A stretch of DNA of 18,110 bases from assembly GCA_936943465.1 (NCBI GenBank), contig CAKZJN010000454.1, forward strand, positions 1-18,110. The letters run 5' to 3'. The stretch's first letter is position 1; each line of letters starts with the position of its first letter. Positions 7,272-15,404 of this stretch are shown here, piece after piece. The notes below the pieces were generated by a model. It did not search any database and had not been told where the DNA came from. It worked only from the letters and a program-made list of their open reading frames with translations. The stretch comes from an uncultured Rhodoferax sp. GTDB taxonomy: Bacteria > Pseudomonadota > Gammaproteobacteria > Burkholderiales > Burkholderiaceae_C. The position numbers and the translations under genes are program-made.

Positions 7272-9114
7272 GTCGGGCCGCTTTGCGCTGGGCGCACTGG
7301 CTTTGCTGTTGCTGGGCCTGCTGGTACAGGGCGCCTTGATGGGCGTTTCGGTCGGCGCTTTGCTGGCCCTGTTGCCCTGCCTTTTGGTCGTGGGCCTGTG
7401 GGCCCGCCGCGCAAGCCGGCAAAACGCTTTGCTGGCGCAACTGAGCGCGGTGGCCTTTGACGTGGCGCACGGCAAGTTTGAGGGACGCATGACCCATATT
7501 CCCGAAGGCAGCGAATTGGGCGAACTGTGCTGGAACATCAATGACATGCTGGACCAGATTGAGGCTTGCTTCCGCGAACAGGCGACTGCGCTGCACAACG
7601 CGGCCCAGGGCAACTTTGCCCGCAAGGCCCTCACCACGGGCTTGCGCGGCGGTTTCCACCTTTCGCAAATGGCCACCAATGCCTCGCTTGCGAGCATGGA
7701 AACCAAGACCAAAGAAGAGCTGAAGGCGGCTGCGGAAAAGCAGGCAGCGCAGGAGCGCGAGCAAGTGACGGCCAGTCAGAACCTGCGTATCAAGATGGCG
7801 CTGGACAGCCTGCCGGAAAGTGTCACGGTCTCCGACGCAAACGCCTTGCTGGCCCACGCAACGCCGGCCGCCCGTACGCTGTTGCAGTTGCTGGGCGGGC
7901 CTGGCTTCAATGTGGAGTCGCTGTTTGGTAACCGGATCAGCAGCCTGTTCAAGAGCGCCGAAATGGCAGACCGTTTCGATCAGGCCGTGCGCTCGGGTGA
8001 CGTGGTGGATATGGACATTGGTGGTCGCAAGATTCGCCTGTTGGCCAAACCCATCCGCAGTGATGCCGGTGAAACGCTGGGCCGCGTGACCCACTGGATT
8101 GACCGCACCGATGAGATTTCTTCGGAACAGGAGTTGTCGCAGATGGTGACGGCTGCCGAGCAGGGCGACTTCAGCAAGCGCTTGCATCTGGAGTCCAAGC
8201 AGGGCTTTTACGCCAGCATGTCGGCCGGCATGAACCGGCTGATGGATACCAGCGAACAAGGCCTGCAGGACGTGGCCACGCTACTCACCGCTTTCTCCAA
8301 CGGGGATCTGACCCAGCGTATCCGTCGCAACTATTCCGGCCTGTTTGGCGATGTGATGCAAAGCGCCAACTCCACTGCCGAAAGCCTGTCCCGGGTGCTG
8401 GGTGAGGTGCGTGCCGCCACCGATGCCCTGACCGATGCCGCCAGCCAGGTGAGTGACACTGCCACCTCCTTGTCACAGGCCTCTAGCGAGCAGGCCGCCA
8501 GCGTGGAGCAGACTTCGGAAAACATCAATGTCATGTCGGCCTCGATCAGCCAGAACAGCGACAACGCCAAAGTGACCAACAGCATGGCCACCAAGGCCAG
8601 CCAGGAAGCAGCGGAGGGCGGTCAGGCGGTGGCTCAAACCGTGTCGGCCATGAAGCAGATCGCCTCCAAGATCGGCATCGTCGATGACATCGCCTACCAG
8701 ACCAACCTGTTGGCCCTGAATGCCGCCATTGAAGCCGCGCGCGCCGGTGAGCACGGTAAGGGCTTTGCGGTGGTGGCGGCCGAGGTGCGCAAACTGGCCG
8801 AGCGCAGCCAGACTGCGGCCAAGGAAATCGGCGAACTCGCCAGCAGCAGCGTGTTTACCGCCGAGCGGGCGGGCAAGCTGCTGGACGCGATTGTTCCGAG
8901 CATCCAGAAGACCAGCGAACTGGTGCAGGAAATTGCCGCCAGCAGCAGCGAGCAAAGCAGCTCGGTGGAACAAATCGGCGGTGCCATGGGACAGCTCAAC
9001 AAGGCGACGCAGCAAAATGCCTCGGCTTCGGAAGAATTGGCAGCGACCAGCGAAGAGCTGTCGGCGCAGGCGGACCAATTGAAGCAATCGATCGACTTCT
9101 TCACTATCACCTGA
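7246..9114 (+). CDS. methyl-accepting chemotaxis protein without periplasmic sensor (CetA-like)
   Basis: Chemoreceptor of 622 residues. Two hydrophobic segments (about 13-31 and 35-53) form a tight hairpin with almost no periplasmic loop, so the ligand domain must be cytoplasmic or supplied by a partner. HAMP-like repeats follow (about 54-155), then a helical linker rich in K/E/A, a degenerate PAS-like domain (about 183-290), further HAMP-like repeats (about 291-395) and the long coiled-coil signalling domain. The kinase-control tip near residues 485-520 is intact (QTNLLALNAAIEAARAGEHG, then KGFAVVAAEVRKLAERS). There is no CheR/CheB-docking pentapeptide of the NWETF type; the protein ends QSIDFFTIT. 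The ATG at 7246 has a strong AAGGGGTGA site (7234-7242) inside the preceding PAS gene, so the two are co-translated. A strong hairpin follows. Confidence 0.93.
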   Translation: MKTSFFQSESGRFALGALALLLLGLLVQGALMGVSVGALLALLPCLLVVGLWARRASRQNALLAQLSAVAFDVAHGKFEGRMTHIPEGSELGELCWNINDMLDQIEACFREQATALHNAAQGNFARKALTTGLRGGFHLSQMATNASLASMETKTKEELKAAAEKQAAQEREQVTASQNLRIKMALDSLPESVTVSDANALLAHATPAARTLLQLLGGPGFNVESLFGNRISSLFKSAEMADRFDQAVRSGDVVDMDIGGRKIRLLAKPIRSDAGETLGRVTHWIDRTDEISSEQELSQMVTAAEQGDFSKRLHLESKQGFYASMSAGMNRLMDTSEQGLQDVATLLTAFSNGDLTQRIRRNYSGLFGDVMQSANSTAESLSRVLGEVRAATDALTDAASQVSDTATSLSQASSEQAASVEQTSENINVMSASISQNSDNAKVTNSMATKASQEAAEGGQAVAQTVSAMKQIASKIGIVDDIAYQTNLLALNAAIEAARAGEHGKGFAVVAAEVRKLAERSQTAAKEIGELASSSVFTAERAGKLLDAIVPSIQKTSELVQEIAASSSEQSSSVEQIGGAMGQLNKATQQNASASEELAATSEELSAQADQLKQSIDFFTIT

Positions 9115-9126
9115 ACGACACCATCG

Positions 9127-9155
9127 CTGCGATGGGTTGTGCCCACCCATCGCAG
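9127..9155 (+). terminator. strong hairpin after the chemoreceptor gene
   Basis: CTGCGATGGG (9127-9136) and CCCATCGCAG (9146-9155) are a perfect 10-bp inverted repeat, extendable by a T-A pair to 11 bp with a 7-base loop. It starts 12 bases after the chemoreceptor stop. The downstream sequence has only short T runs (CTTTG at 9165-9169), so it is an imperfect intrinsic terminator. It also shows that the GTG at 9139, in the loop, is not a real start for the next gene. Confidence 0.7.
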
Positions 9156-9243
9156 GTTGGCGGCCTTTGTGCGGGGACGCTCGGCGAGGTGCGTTTTCGG
9201 TGGGTATCAATATACTGGCGACTCGTCACGGTCAACACCACCT

Positions 9244-11895
9244 ATGGGCTCGCGTTCAAAATTAAGCGCTACCGTCGTTCTGCTCGCCATTCTCTGGCTC
9301 ACTGCGAGTTGGTTTTGGGTAGCCTGGCAATACGAATCCAAGCTCGGCCGGCTTGTAAAGGTGGACCAAGCCGCAACCGAAGCAACTGCAGATGATGTGG
9401 CAGACAGCATTCGCCGCAATTTGCACTATGTAGACGGAATTCCAAAGACGTTTGACCATGCCTTGCGGGTTTGGAAGGCGATTGACCGTTTTGGCGAAAT
9501 TGCCGCCAAAGCCCAGTTGTCCAAACAGGATAGGTTTGACCGGTGGTCGGAAGACCCGAGCTTTCGGGACCTCAATGCATACCTGGCGCTGATACAAACG
9601 TCTTTGGGTGTTGACCTGATGATGGTCATCGATGCCACGGGCGATGTCATCGCCTCCAGCGTCACCAACCCCAGCTTGAATCCGGTGGGCATCAATACCT
9701 CGGAGCGCAAGTGGTTCAGGGACATCAGCCAGGGAAAATCCGGCATGCAATATGCCATCGGCAAAAAGAGCGGCGTGCCCGGGTTGTTCTTTGCGTCACC
9801 GGTCATTCGGGACGGCCGGGTGCTGGGGGCCGTGGTGACGCGGGTAGACGTGCGCGGCCTGTCTTTCCTGGCGCGGCAGTCGGACATTTTTGTGTCGGAT
9901 AGCAATGGGGTCATCATTCTGGCGCACGACGAATCGCTGGAAATGTTGACGCTGCCAGGGGCTACGGTTGGCAGCCTTGCGCCTGCAGAAAGGCTGGTCA
10001 CCTACCAGCGTGAAGCCTTTATTCCATTGCATCTGGAGCCCTGGAAAGGTAATCCGCAACTCCGTTTTTTCCAGCGCAGTGCCTTCCCCCATTTGCTGGC
10101 AAGTGCCGATCTGCCCGAGTTTGGCTTGACCGTGACCGCGGTGAGCGATTTGCCCGGCTTCGCCCAGATCGAATCCGAGCGCTGGCGGGATCTGGCCTTG
10201 ATGTGGCTGGCTGGGGCGACGGCCTTGTCACTGTGGGCTGCTTATGTTTCATTGCGCCAGTCGCGTGCCAAGGCAGAAGAAAGCGAAGCCCGCACCCGCC
10301 TGATTTTGGAGTCGGCCAACTGCGGCATCTGGGGACAGACCGCAGACGGCATGTGCAGCTTTATCAACAACGAGGCGGCCCGATTGTTGGGCTACCTACC
10401 CCAGGAACTGCTGGGCCAGTCACTGCACAGCCTGGTGCACCACACGCATGCCGACGGCAGCCACTACCCGCGCGAAGCATGCCCCATGTTTGCAACCGGT
10501 AAGGACGGCAAGTTGCGCATCTCCAGCCACGAGGTGCTGTGGCGCAAAGACGGCACTTCATTTGCCGTGGAATATTCCACGTCGCCCCTGCATGTGGACG
10601 GCGCCCTGAATGGCGCGGTCGTGGTGTTTACCGACATTACCAAACGCCTGACCCAGGAAAAGCAACTCGCGCAGGCCAAGGAAGATGCCGATGCAGCCAA
10701 CAAGGCCAAGAGCGAGTTTCTGGCCAATATGTCGCACGAAATCCGGACACCGATGAATGGCGTGATCGGCATGTCGCAACTGTTGCAGGACACGCACCTG
10801 AGTGCGGTGCAGCGCGACTATGTCAAGAACATCAGCCGTTCGGGCGAAGCCTTGCTGGCCATCATCAATGACATTCTGGACCTGTCCAAGATCGAGGCAG
10901 GCTATATGGAATTCACCGCGGAGCCCTTTTCTTTGCCGGCGTTGGTGGAGACGGTGGCAGCCATGTTGCGGGTGCGCGCGCAAAAGAAGTCGATTGGTCT
11001 GCGCGTGGAGGTGGCACCCGAGGTCCACACCAACTTTGTGGGTGATGCCTTGCGCATTCGACAGATTTTGATCAACCTGGCCGGTAACGCCGTCAAGTTC
11101 ACGTCGGTTGGGGAAGTCTGCATTCAGCTTCGGGCGGCCGAGAAAGGGGTTCGCTTTGCGGTGGTGGACAGCGGCATTGGGATTTCGGAAGAGGCGCGCG
11201 AGCGCTTGTTCAGCAACTTCAGCCAGGCCGACTCGTCCACCTCGCGCAAGTACGGTGGCACCGGCTTGGGCCTGTCCATCAGCAAGTTGTTGGCCGAGGG
11301 CATGGGCGGGCGAATTGGCCTGGACAGCGTCGTCGGGCAGGGCAGCACCTTCTGGTTTGAGTTGCCGTTGCAGGCGACCGATTTGGAAGTGTCCGCAGAA
11401 ACCGTTGAAGCCGTCGCGCAAAGTTCAACGCCGGCGGAGTTGTCTGAAACGTCGGCATCGCCAGACGCCACGCCCGACCAGCCTGACAAGGCTGGAAGGG
11501 CGCCGGTCTCTTCTGGCCACGGCAAACGCATTCTGTTGGTGGAAGATCACCCCATCAACCAGAAACTGGCCACCGCATTGCTGGACAAATTGGGCTACGA
11601 AGTGGAGCTGGCAGTGAACGGGGTGGAAGGCGTTGAAGCCGCTGCCCGGGCGCCGTATGCACTGGTTCTGATGGACATGCAAATGCCCGAGATGGATGGC
11701 TTGGAGGCGACCCGCCTGATTCGCAGCGCGGAGGGTCCCAACCGGCACACCCCCATCGTTGCGCTGACCGCCAACGCCATGCAGGCCGATCTGGATGCCT
11801 GCCGCGAGGCCGGCATGAACGATGTGATGACCAAGCCGATCGATCGCAAATTGCTTGCCGTCTGTATGAACCACTGGGCACCGCTGGTGGACTAA
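9244..11895 (+). CDS. hybrid sensor histidine kinase (Cache-PAS-HisKA-HATPase-REC)
   Basis: Membrane sensor kinase of 883 residues from ATG 9244. The first membrane segment (about 8-28) and second (about 317-337) flank a periplasmic domain with Cache/DctB-like features (LMMVIDATGDVIASS, LGAVVTRVDVRGL). A cytoplasmic PAS (about 348-480), a HisKA domain with SHEIRTPMNG and phospho-acceptor His498, and an ATPase with NLAGNAVKFT, DSGIGIS and GGTGLGLSI follow. A linker of about 45 residues rich in S/T/E/P leads to a receiver (about 762-875) with phospho-acceptor Asp811 and Lys in MTKPI. The open frame reaches a GTG at 9139, but that lies in a hairpin loop and would put 35 residues before the membrane segment. 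No clear ribosome site precedes 9244. Output is unknown: no HPt or DNA-binding partner is adjacent. Pirin and MFS genes follow at short spacing. Confidence 0.92.
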   Translation: MGSRSKLSATVVLLAILWLTASWFWVAWQYESKLGRLVKVDQAATEATADDVADSIRRNLHYVDGIPKTFDHALRVWKAIDRFGEIAAKAQLSKQDRFDRWSEDPSFRDLNAYLALIQTSLGVDLMMVIDATGDVIASSVTNPSLNPVGINTSERKWFRDISQGKSGMQYAIGKKSGVPGLFFASPVIRDGRVLGAVVTRVDVRGLSFLARQSDIFVSDSNGVIILAHDESLEMLTLPGATVGSLAPAERLVTYQREAFIPLHLEPWKGNPQLRFFQRSAFPHLLASADLPEFGLTVTAVSDLPGFAQIESERWRDLALMWLAGATALSLWAAYVSLRQSRAKAEESEARTRLILESANCGIWGQTADGMCSFINNEAARLLGYLPQELLGQSLHSLVHHTHADGSHYPREACPMFATGKDGKLRISSHEVLWRKDGTSFAVEYSTSPLHVDGALNGAVVVFTDITKRLTQEKQLAQAKEDADAANKAKSEFLANMSHEIRTPMNGVIGMSQLLQDTHLSAVQRDYVKNISRSGEALLAIINDILDLSKIEAGYMEFTAEPFSLPALVETVAAMLRVRAQKKSIGLRVEVAPEVHTNFVGDALRIRQILINLAGNAVKFTSVGEVCIQLRAAEKGVRFAVVDSGIGISEEARERLFSNFSQADSSTSRKYGGTGLGLSISKLLAEGMGGRIGLDSVVGQGSTFWFELPLQATDLEVSAETVEAVAQSSTPAELSETSASPDATPDQPDKAGRAPVSSGHGKRILLVEDHPINQKLATALLDKLGYEVELAVNGVEGVEAAARAPYALVLMDMQMPEMDGLEATRLIRSAEGPNRHTPIVALTANAMQADLDACREAGMNDVMTKPIDRKLLAVCMNHWAPLVD

Positions 11896-11917
11896 GCCCC
11901 TCAAACCACCAACCCCT

Positions 11918-12790
11918 ATGACAACGCACCAAACCCTCTTGCCCCGCCAGCACGACCTGGGAGGCGGCTTTGTGGTGCGGCGCTTGTTGCCGTCGGCTTC
12001 GCGCCAATCGGTAGGCCCGTTTGTGTTCTTTGACCACTTCGGCCCGGTGCATGCGCAGCCCGGCGACAACCACGACGTGCGGCCGCACCCGCACATTGGC
12101 ATTGCCACCGTGACCTGGCTGTTTGAGGGCCAGATGGAGCACCGTGACTCGACCGGCGTGGTGCAGCAGATTGCCCCCGGTGAGCTCAACTGGATGACGG
12201 CCGGGCGCGGCATTGTGCATTCCGAGCGCACACCCGCAGAGTGGCGTGACAAGCCCCGTACCGCGCACGGCCTGCAGCTCTGGATGGCGCTATCCGCAGA
12301 AGAGGAAGAGTGCGAACCGGCCTTTGCCCACTTCACGGCCGCGCAAATTCCCCGCGTCTGCATGGACGGTGTGCAAATCGCGGTCATGGCCGGCACGGCC
12401 TTTGGCGTGACCTCTCCGGCACCGGCCAAGACGCCGACGCTGTACCTCGATTTGCAACTCCAAACCGGTGCGTCAGTGACCGTCCCGGCGGACTATTCCG
12501 AACGGGCTCTGTACCCGCTGGATGCCGGTTGCTCGCTGGACGGCGATGCACTTGCGCCGCTTCAGATGCGGGTACTGCCCGCTGGCGAAACGCCGAGTTT
12601 GCAGGCCAGCGGACCAGCGCGGGTGATTCTGGTGGGTGGCGAGCCGATCGGTCACCGCTTCATCGTCTGGAACTTTGTCTCCAGCCGCAAGGAGCGCATC
12701 CTGCAGGCACGCGAAGACTGGATCGCCGGGCGTTTTCCTGCGGTGGAAGGCGAAACCGAGTTCATTCCCTACCCGGACCCCAAAGCTTGA
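11918..12790 (+). CDS. pirin family protein
   Basis: Bicupin pirin homologue of 290 residues, close to the usual length. The N-terminal cupin keeps all four metal ligands in register with human pirin: His57 and His59 in RPHPHIG, then His101 and Glu103 in GRGIVHSERTP. FFDHFGPV near 37-44 and the C-terminal RFIVWNFVSS segment are also typical. Bacterial pirins include quercetin 2,3-dioxygenases and proteins that modulate metabolic enzymes or stress responses; which applies here cannot be told from sequence. ATG 11918 lies 22 bases after the histidine kinase stop with no obvious ribosome site, so it may depend on read-through translation of the operon. The MFS gene follows after 25 bases. Confidence 0.92.
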   Translation: MTTHQTLLPRQHDLGGGFVVRRLLPSASRQSVGPFVFFDHFGPVHAQPGDNHDVRPHPHIGIATVTWLFEGQMEHRDSTGVVQQIAPGELNWMTAGRGIVHSERTPAEWRDKPRTAHGLQLWMALSAEEEECEPAFAHFTAAQIPRVCMDGVQIAVMAGTAFGVTSPAPAKTPTLYLDLQLQTGASVTVPADYSERALYPLDAGCSLDGDALAPLQMRVLPAGETPSLQASGPARVILVGGEPIGHRFIVWNFVSSRKERILQAREDWIAGRFPAVEGETEFIPYPDPKA

Positions 12791-12815
12791 AATAAGTTGT
12801 GGGTTATAAATACCC

Positions 12816-13997
12816 ATGAACCGCAATCTCTGGCTGCTGGCCCTGGCCCAAGGGCTCTTTCTTACCAACAACGTCACTTTCATTGCCATCAACGGCCTGG
12901 TCGGCTTAAGCCTGGCTCCCGTGCCGTGGATGGCCACGCTTCCGGTCATGGGCTATGTGGTGGGCAGCGCGCTGAGTACGGGGCTGGTGTCGCGCTCGCA
13001 GGCACGCTACGGGCGCAAGGTCTCGTTCCAACTCGGCCTCTTGGTGGCCTTGCTATCCACCGCGCTGGGTGCCTGGGCGGTGATGAGCCAGTCGTTCTGG
13101 CTGCTGGTGGCTGCCACGGTGGTGGCGGGCTATTACAGCGCCAACGCGCAGTTGTACCGCTTTGCGGCGGTGGAACTGTGCAGCGTCGACTACCGCGAGA
13201 AGGCTGTGTCGTTGGTCATGGCGGGCGGCTTGATGGGCGCCATCGTCGGCCCCAATCTGGCCATGCGCACCAAGAGCCTGTTGGCGGTTGACTTTGCCGG
13301 AGCCTATGTGGCGCTGGCGGTGGTGGCGCTGCTGTCCATGCTGACGCTGGCGTTTATTCACTTTGCGCCGCTGCCGCCGCAATCGGCTGGCGAGCCCAAG
13401 GGCCGCTCTATTTTGCAGTTGCTGCAGCAACCGGTGTTTTTTGTGTCGGTGCTGGCGGCGTCCCTGGGCTACGGGGTGATGAACCTGCTGATGGCCGCCA
13501 CGCCGCTGGCGATGCAGACCTGCGGGCTGCCGTTTTCCAGCACGGCATGGGTGTTGGAGTGGCATGTGATTGGCATGTTTGCGCCGGGCTTTTTCACCGG
13601 CAGCCTGATCAAACGTTTTGGTGCCTTGCCGGTGATGGGCGTAGGCGTGCTGCTGAACCTGGCATGTATTGCGGTGGCCCTCACCGGACAGGAGCCGCTG
13701 CAGTTTGTGGTGGCGCTGACCTTGCTGGGCGTGGGTTGGAACTTTTTGTTTACCGGCAGCACCACGCTGTCGATGCAGGGCTACCGCCCCGAAGAAAAGA
13801 ACCGGGCACAGGCTGTGGTCAATTTCTGCGTATTTGCCACCATGGCCTTTACCTCGCTGGCATCGGGCGCGCTGGTCACCACGCAGGGCTGGAACTGGCT
13901 CAACCTCGGCTCCATCCTGCCGGTGGCAGTGACCGGCGCCGGCCTGCTCTGGCTGTATTTGCACCAGGCCAAGGCCCGCGTTTCGACCGGTGTTTGA
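12816..13997 (+). CDS. major facilitator superfamily transporter
   Basis: Integral membrane protein of 393 residues, made mostly of hydrophobic segments consistent with about 12 helices, the MFS norm. The first helix starts at residue 4. The loop after helix 2 reads SRSQARYGRKVSF, a degenerate MFS motif A (RxGRR type). A hydrophilic break near 185-200 (PPQSAGEPKGRS) fits the central loop between the two six-helix halves. The substrate cannot be assigned; the pirin neighbour gives no clear hint. ATG 12816 fits the helix start but lacks a Shine-Dalgarno sequence. Instead GGGT-TATAAAT-ACCC (12801-12815) abuts it, so the start may be reached from the pirin gene or from a leaderless transcript. 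A hairpin follows the stop. Confidence 0.9.
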   Translation: MNRNLWLLALAQGLFLTNNVTFIAINGLVGLSLAPVPWMATLPVMGYVVGSALSTGLVSRSQARYGRKVSFQLGLLVALLSTALGAWAVMSQSFWLLVAATVVAGYYSANAQLYRFAAVELCSVDYREKAVSLVMAGGLMGAIVGPNLAMRTKSLLAVDFAGAYVALAVVALLSMLTLAFIHFAPLPPQSAGEPKGRSILQLLQQPVFFVSVLAASLGYGVMNLLMAATPLAMQTCGLPFSSTAWVLEWHVIGMFAPGFFTGSLIKRFGALPVMGVGVLLNLACIAVALTGQEPLQFVVALTLLGVGWNFLFTGSTTLSMQGYRPEEKNRAQAVVNFCVFATMAFTSLASGALVTTQGWNWLNLGSILPVAVTGAGLLWLYLHQAKARVSTGV

Positions 13998-14001
13998 GCG
14001 G

Positions 14002-14021
14002 CAGGCCTTTGCGAAAGCCTG
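14002..14021. terminator. hairpin between convergent MFS and sensor kinase genes
   Basis: CAGGC (14002-14006) pairs with GCCTG (14017-14021) and TTT (14008-14010) with AAA (14014-14016) around a GCG loop, with one bulged C. It lies in the 33-base gap between stop codons of convergent genes, so it could terminate both. The flanks are T/A-rich (ATCTCTAATTTA) but lack a long T run. Confidence 0.55.
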
Positions 14022-14030
14022 ATCTCTAAT

Positions 14031-15401
14031 TTATCCGTGCTGGGGTAAGCTGATTTCGACGCGGAGTCCGCCTTGAGGGGATTGGTCCAGGTGGATGCGC
14101 CCTTCGTGCAGTTCCACGGTTTTCTTCACAATCGACAGACCCAGGCCAACACCGTCGGGGCCGTTCTGGTTCAGGCGGTTGAAGCGTTCAAACGCGCTGT
14201 CGCGCGACTCCGGGGGAATGCCCGGGCCGGCATCGTCCACGCGCAGCAGCACGTCCGTTCCCTGCAGTTCGGTGCTGACTTCGATGACGCCACCTTCCGG
14301 GCCGTACAGCGTGGCGTTGGCTACCAGGTTGCGCAGCATCAGGTAGAGAGCCGACTCCAGCCCCAGCACTTCGGCCACTTCCAGCCGGCAATTGAGGTGG
14401 GCATTCTTGTCGCGCAACTTGCCGCGCATATCGTCTTCAATGAGCTGCATGACCAGCGTCAGGTTGACCGGCTGGAACTGCGCGCTGATATGGCGGCTGG
14501 TGCTCTCCAGCCGGGTCAGGTCAAACAACTGATCGAAAACATGCGATGCCCGGTTGACGCCATGGATGATGGCCTGCAGCGCTTCGCGCAGATCGGGGTC
14601 GTTCTTCGCCTTGAGGGCCAACTGGGCCTGCGCCTTGATGCCCGCCCAGGGCGTGCGCAACTCATGTGCGGCCAGTGAGGTGAAGCGCTGTTCGGTAATG
14701 ATGGCGTTGCTGGCCTTCTGGAAAAGGGTATTGACTTCTTCAATCACCGGCTCAATTTCGTGGGTGGTGCGGTCCAGCTTGACCTCGCCCAAATTGTTCA
14801 GGTCAATATGACGCAACCGGTCCACCAGCGCATCTAGGGCCTCGACCGATCGGCGTTGCAGGGCCCACGTCGCCAGCATGGAGGCCAGCAGCGGCAGGGC
14901 AATTGGCAAGAAGTAATAGCGCAGCATGGTGGGCCAATCGGTCGAATGGCCCTCAATGATTTCCGCTGCCTGCACCACATATTTACGGTCGGGTGAGATC
15001 ATGGAAAACTTGCGCACCGGCACATCGTTGATTGTTCCGGTCTCAAACCCCACCAGGTTGATCGGCATCAGCGGCCCCTGCAGCGTGACATCGTTGGTTT
15101 TGAGCAAGGTGCCACTGTCCTTCAGCCAGACCTGGAAAGTCAGATCCAGGTTGGCATCCGGGGGGGTATAGGTTTGCAAGGTGGTGTTCTTGCTGGCCAG
15201 GGCCCGCTGGACATCGGCCTTGGAAAATTCAATCACCGTCTGCGCGGCTTCTGCCAGATGTGCATCCAGGTTTTGCCGTGCCTCCTTGTCTTCCGCCAGG
15301 TGGGCACCCTGAATGCCCAACACCAGGGCGGTGCCGACAGCAAGCGAGCTCACCACGGCAACGCGCCGCTGCAGTGAGCGGATCAGAAGAATTTCGGCCA
15401 T
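14031..15401 (-). CDS. two-component sensor histidine kinase (QseC/TctE/PmrB type)
   Basis: Membrane histidine kinase of 456 residues, partner of the response regulator just upstream. A first membrane segment (about 14-33) and second (about 162-181) enclose a periplasmic domain of about 125 residues. The HisKA domain carries SLAAHELRTPWAGIKAQAQLAL with phospho-acceptor His246, the hallmark of the QseC/TctE/PmrB branch. ATPase motifs follow: LVANATLYGPEG (N box), DDAGPGIPP (G1) and GVGLGLSIVKK (G2). The gene begins 3 bases after the regulator stop; GAGG just before ATG 15401 overlaps that stop, so expression is coupled. Signal not known: the family covers organic acids, quorum or hormone-like signals and metals. 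Confidence 0.93.
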   Translation of the reverse strand: MAEILLIRSLQRRVAVVSSLAVGTALVLGIQGAHLAEDKEARQNLDAHLAEAAQTVIEFSKADVQRALASKNTTLQTYTPPDANLDLTFQVWLKDSGTLLKTNDVTLQGPLMPINLVGFETGTINDVPVRKFSMISPDRKYVVQAAEIIEGHSTDWPTMLRYYFLPIALPLLASMLATWALQRRSVEALDALVDRLRHIDLNNLGEVKLDRTTHEIEPVIEEVNTLFQKASNAIITEQRFTSLAAHELRTPWAGIKAQAQLALKAKNDPDLREALQAIIHGVNRASHVFDQLFDLTRLESTSRHISAQFQPVNLTLVMQLIEDDMRGKLRDKNAHLNCRLEVAEVLGLESALYLMLRNLVANATLYGPEGGVIEVSTELQGTDVLLRVDDAGPGIPPESRDSAFERFNRLNQNGPDGVGLGLSIVKKTVELHEGRIHLDQSPQGGLRVEISLPQHG

Positions 15402-15404
15402 GCC

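Noticed and set aside
7255..8259. 334-codon open frame antisense to the chemoreceptor
   Set aside because: Rich in His, Gln, Arg and Ala with no recognisable motif, and fully opposite a clear gene; typical of high-G+C shadow frames.
9139..9243. GTG at 9139 as start of the hybrid kinase
   Set aside because: It lies in the loop of a strong hairpin after the chemoreceptor gene, and the added 35 residues are hydrophilic and unlike a sensor N-terminus. ATG 9244 directly precedes the membrane segment.
11425..12429. Long antisense open frame across the kinase end and pirin
   Set aside because: Spans two well supported genes on the other strand and has shadow-like composition with no domain.
13053..13964. 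303-codon antisense frame opposite the MFS gene
   Set aside because: Composition dominated by His, Gln, Arg and Gly, the expected complement of hydrophobic codons; no motif.
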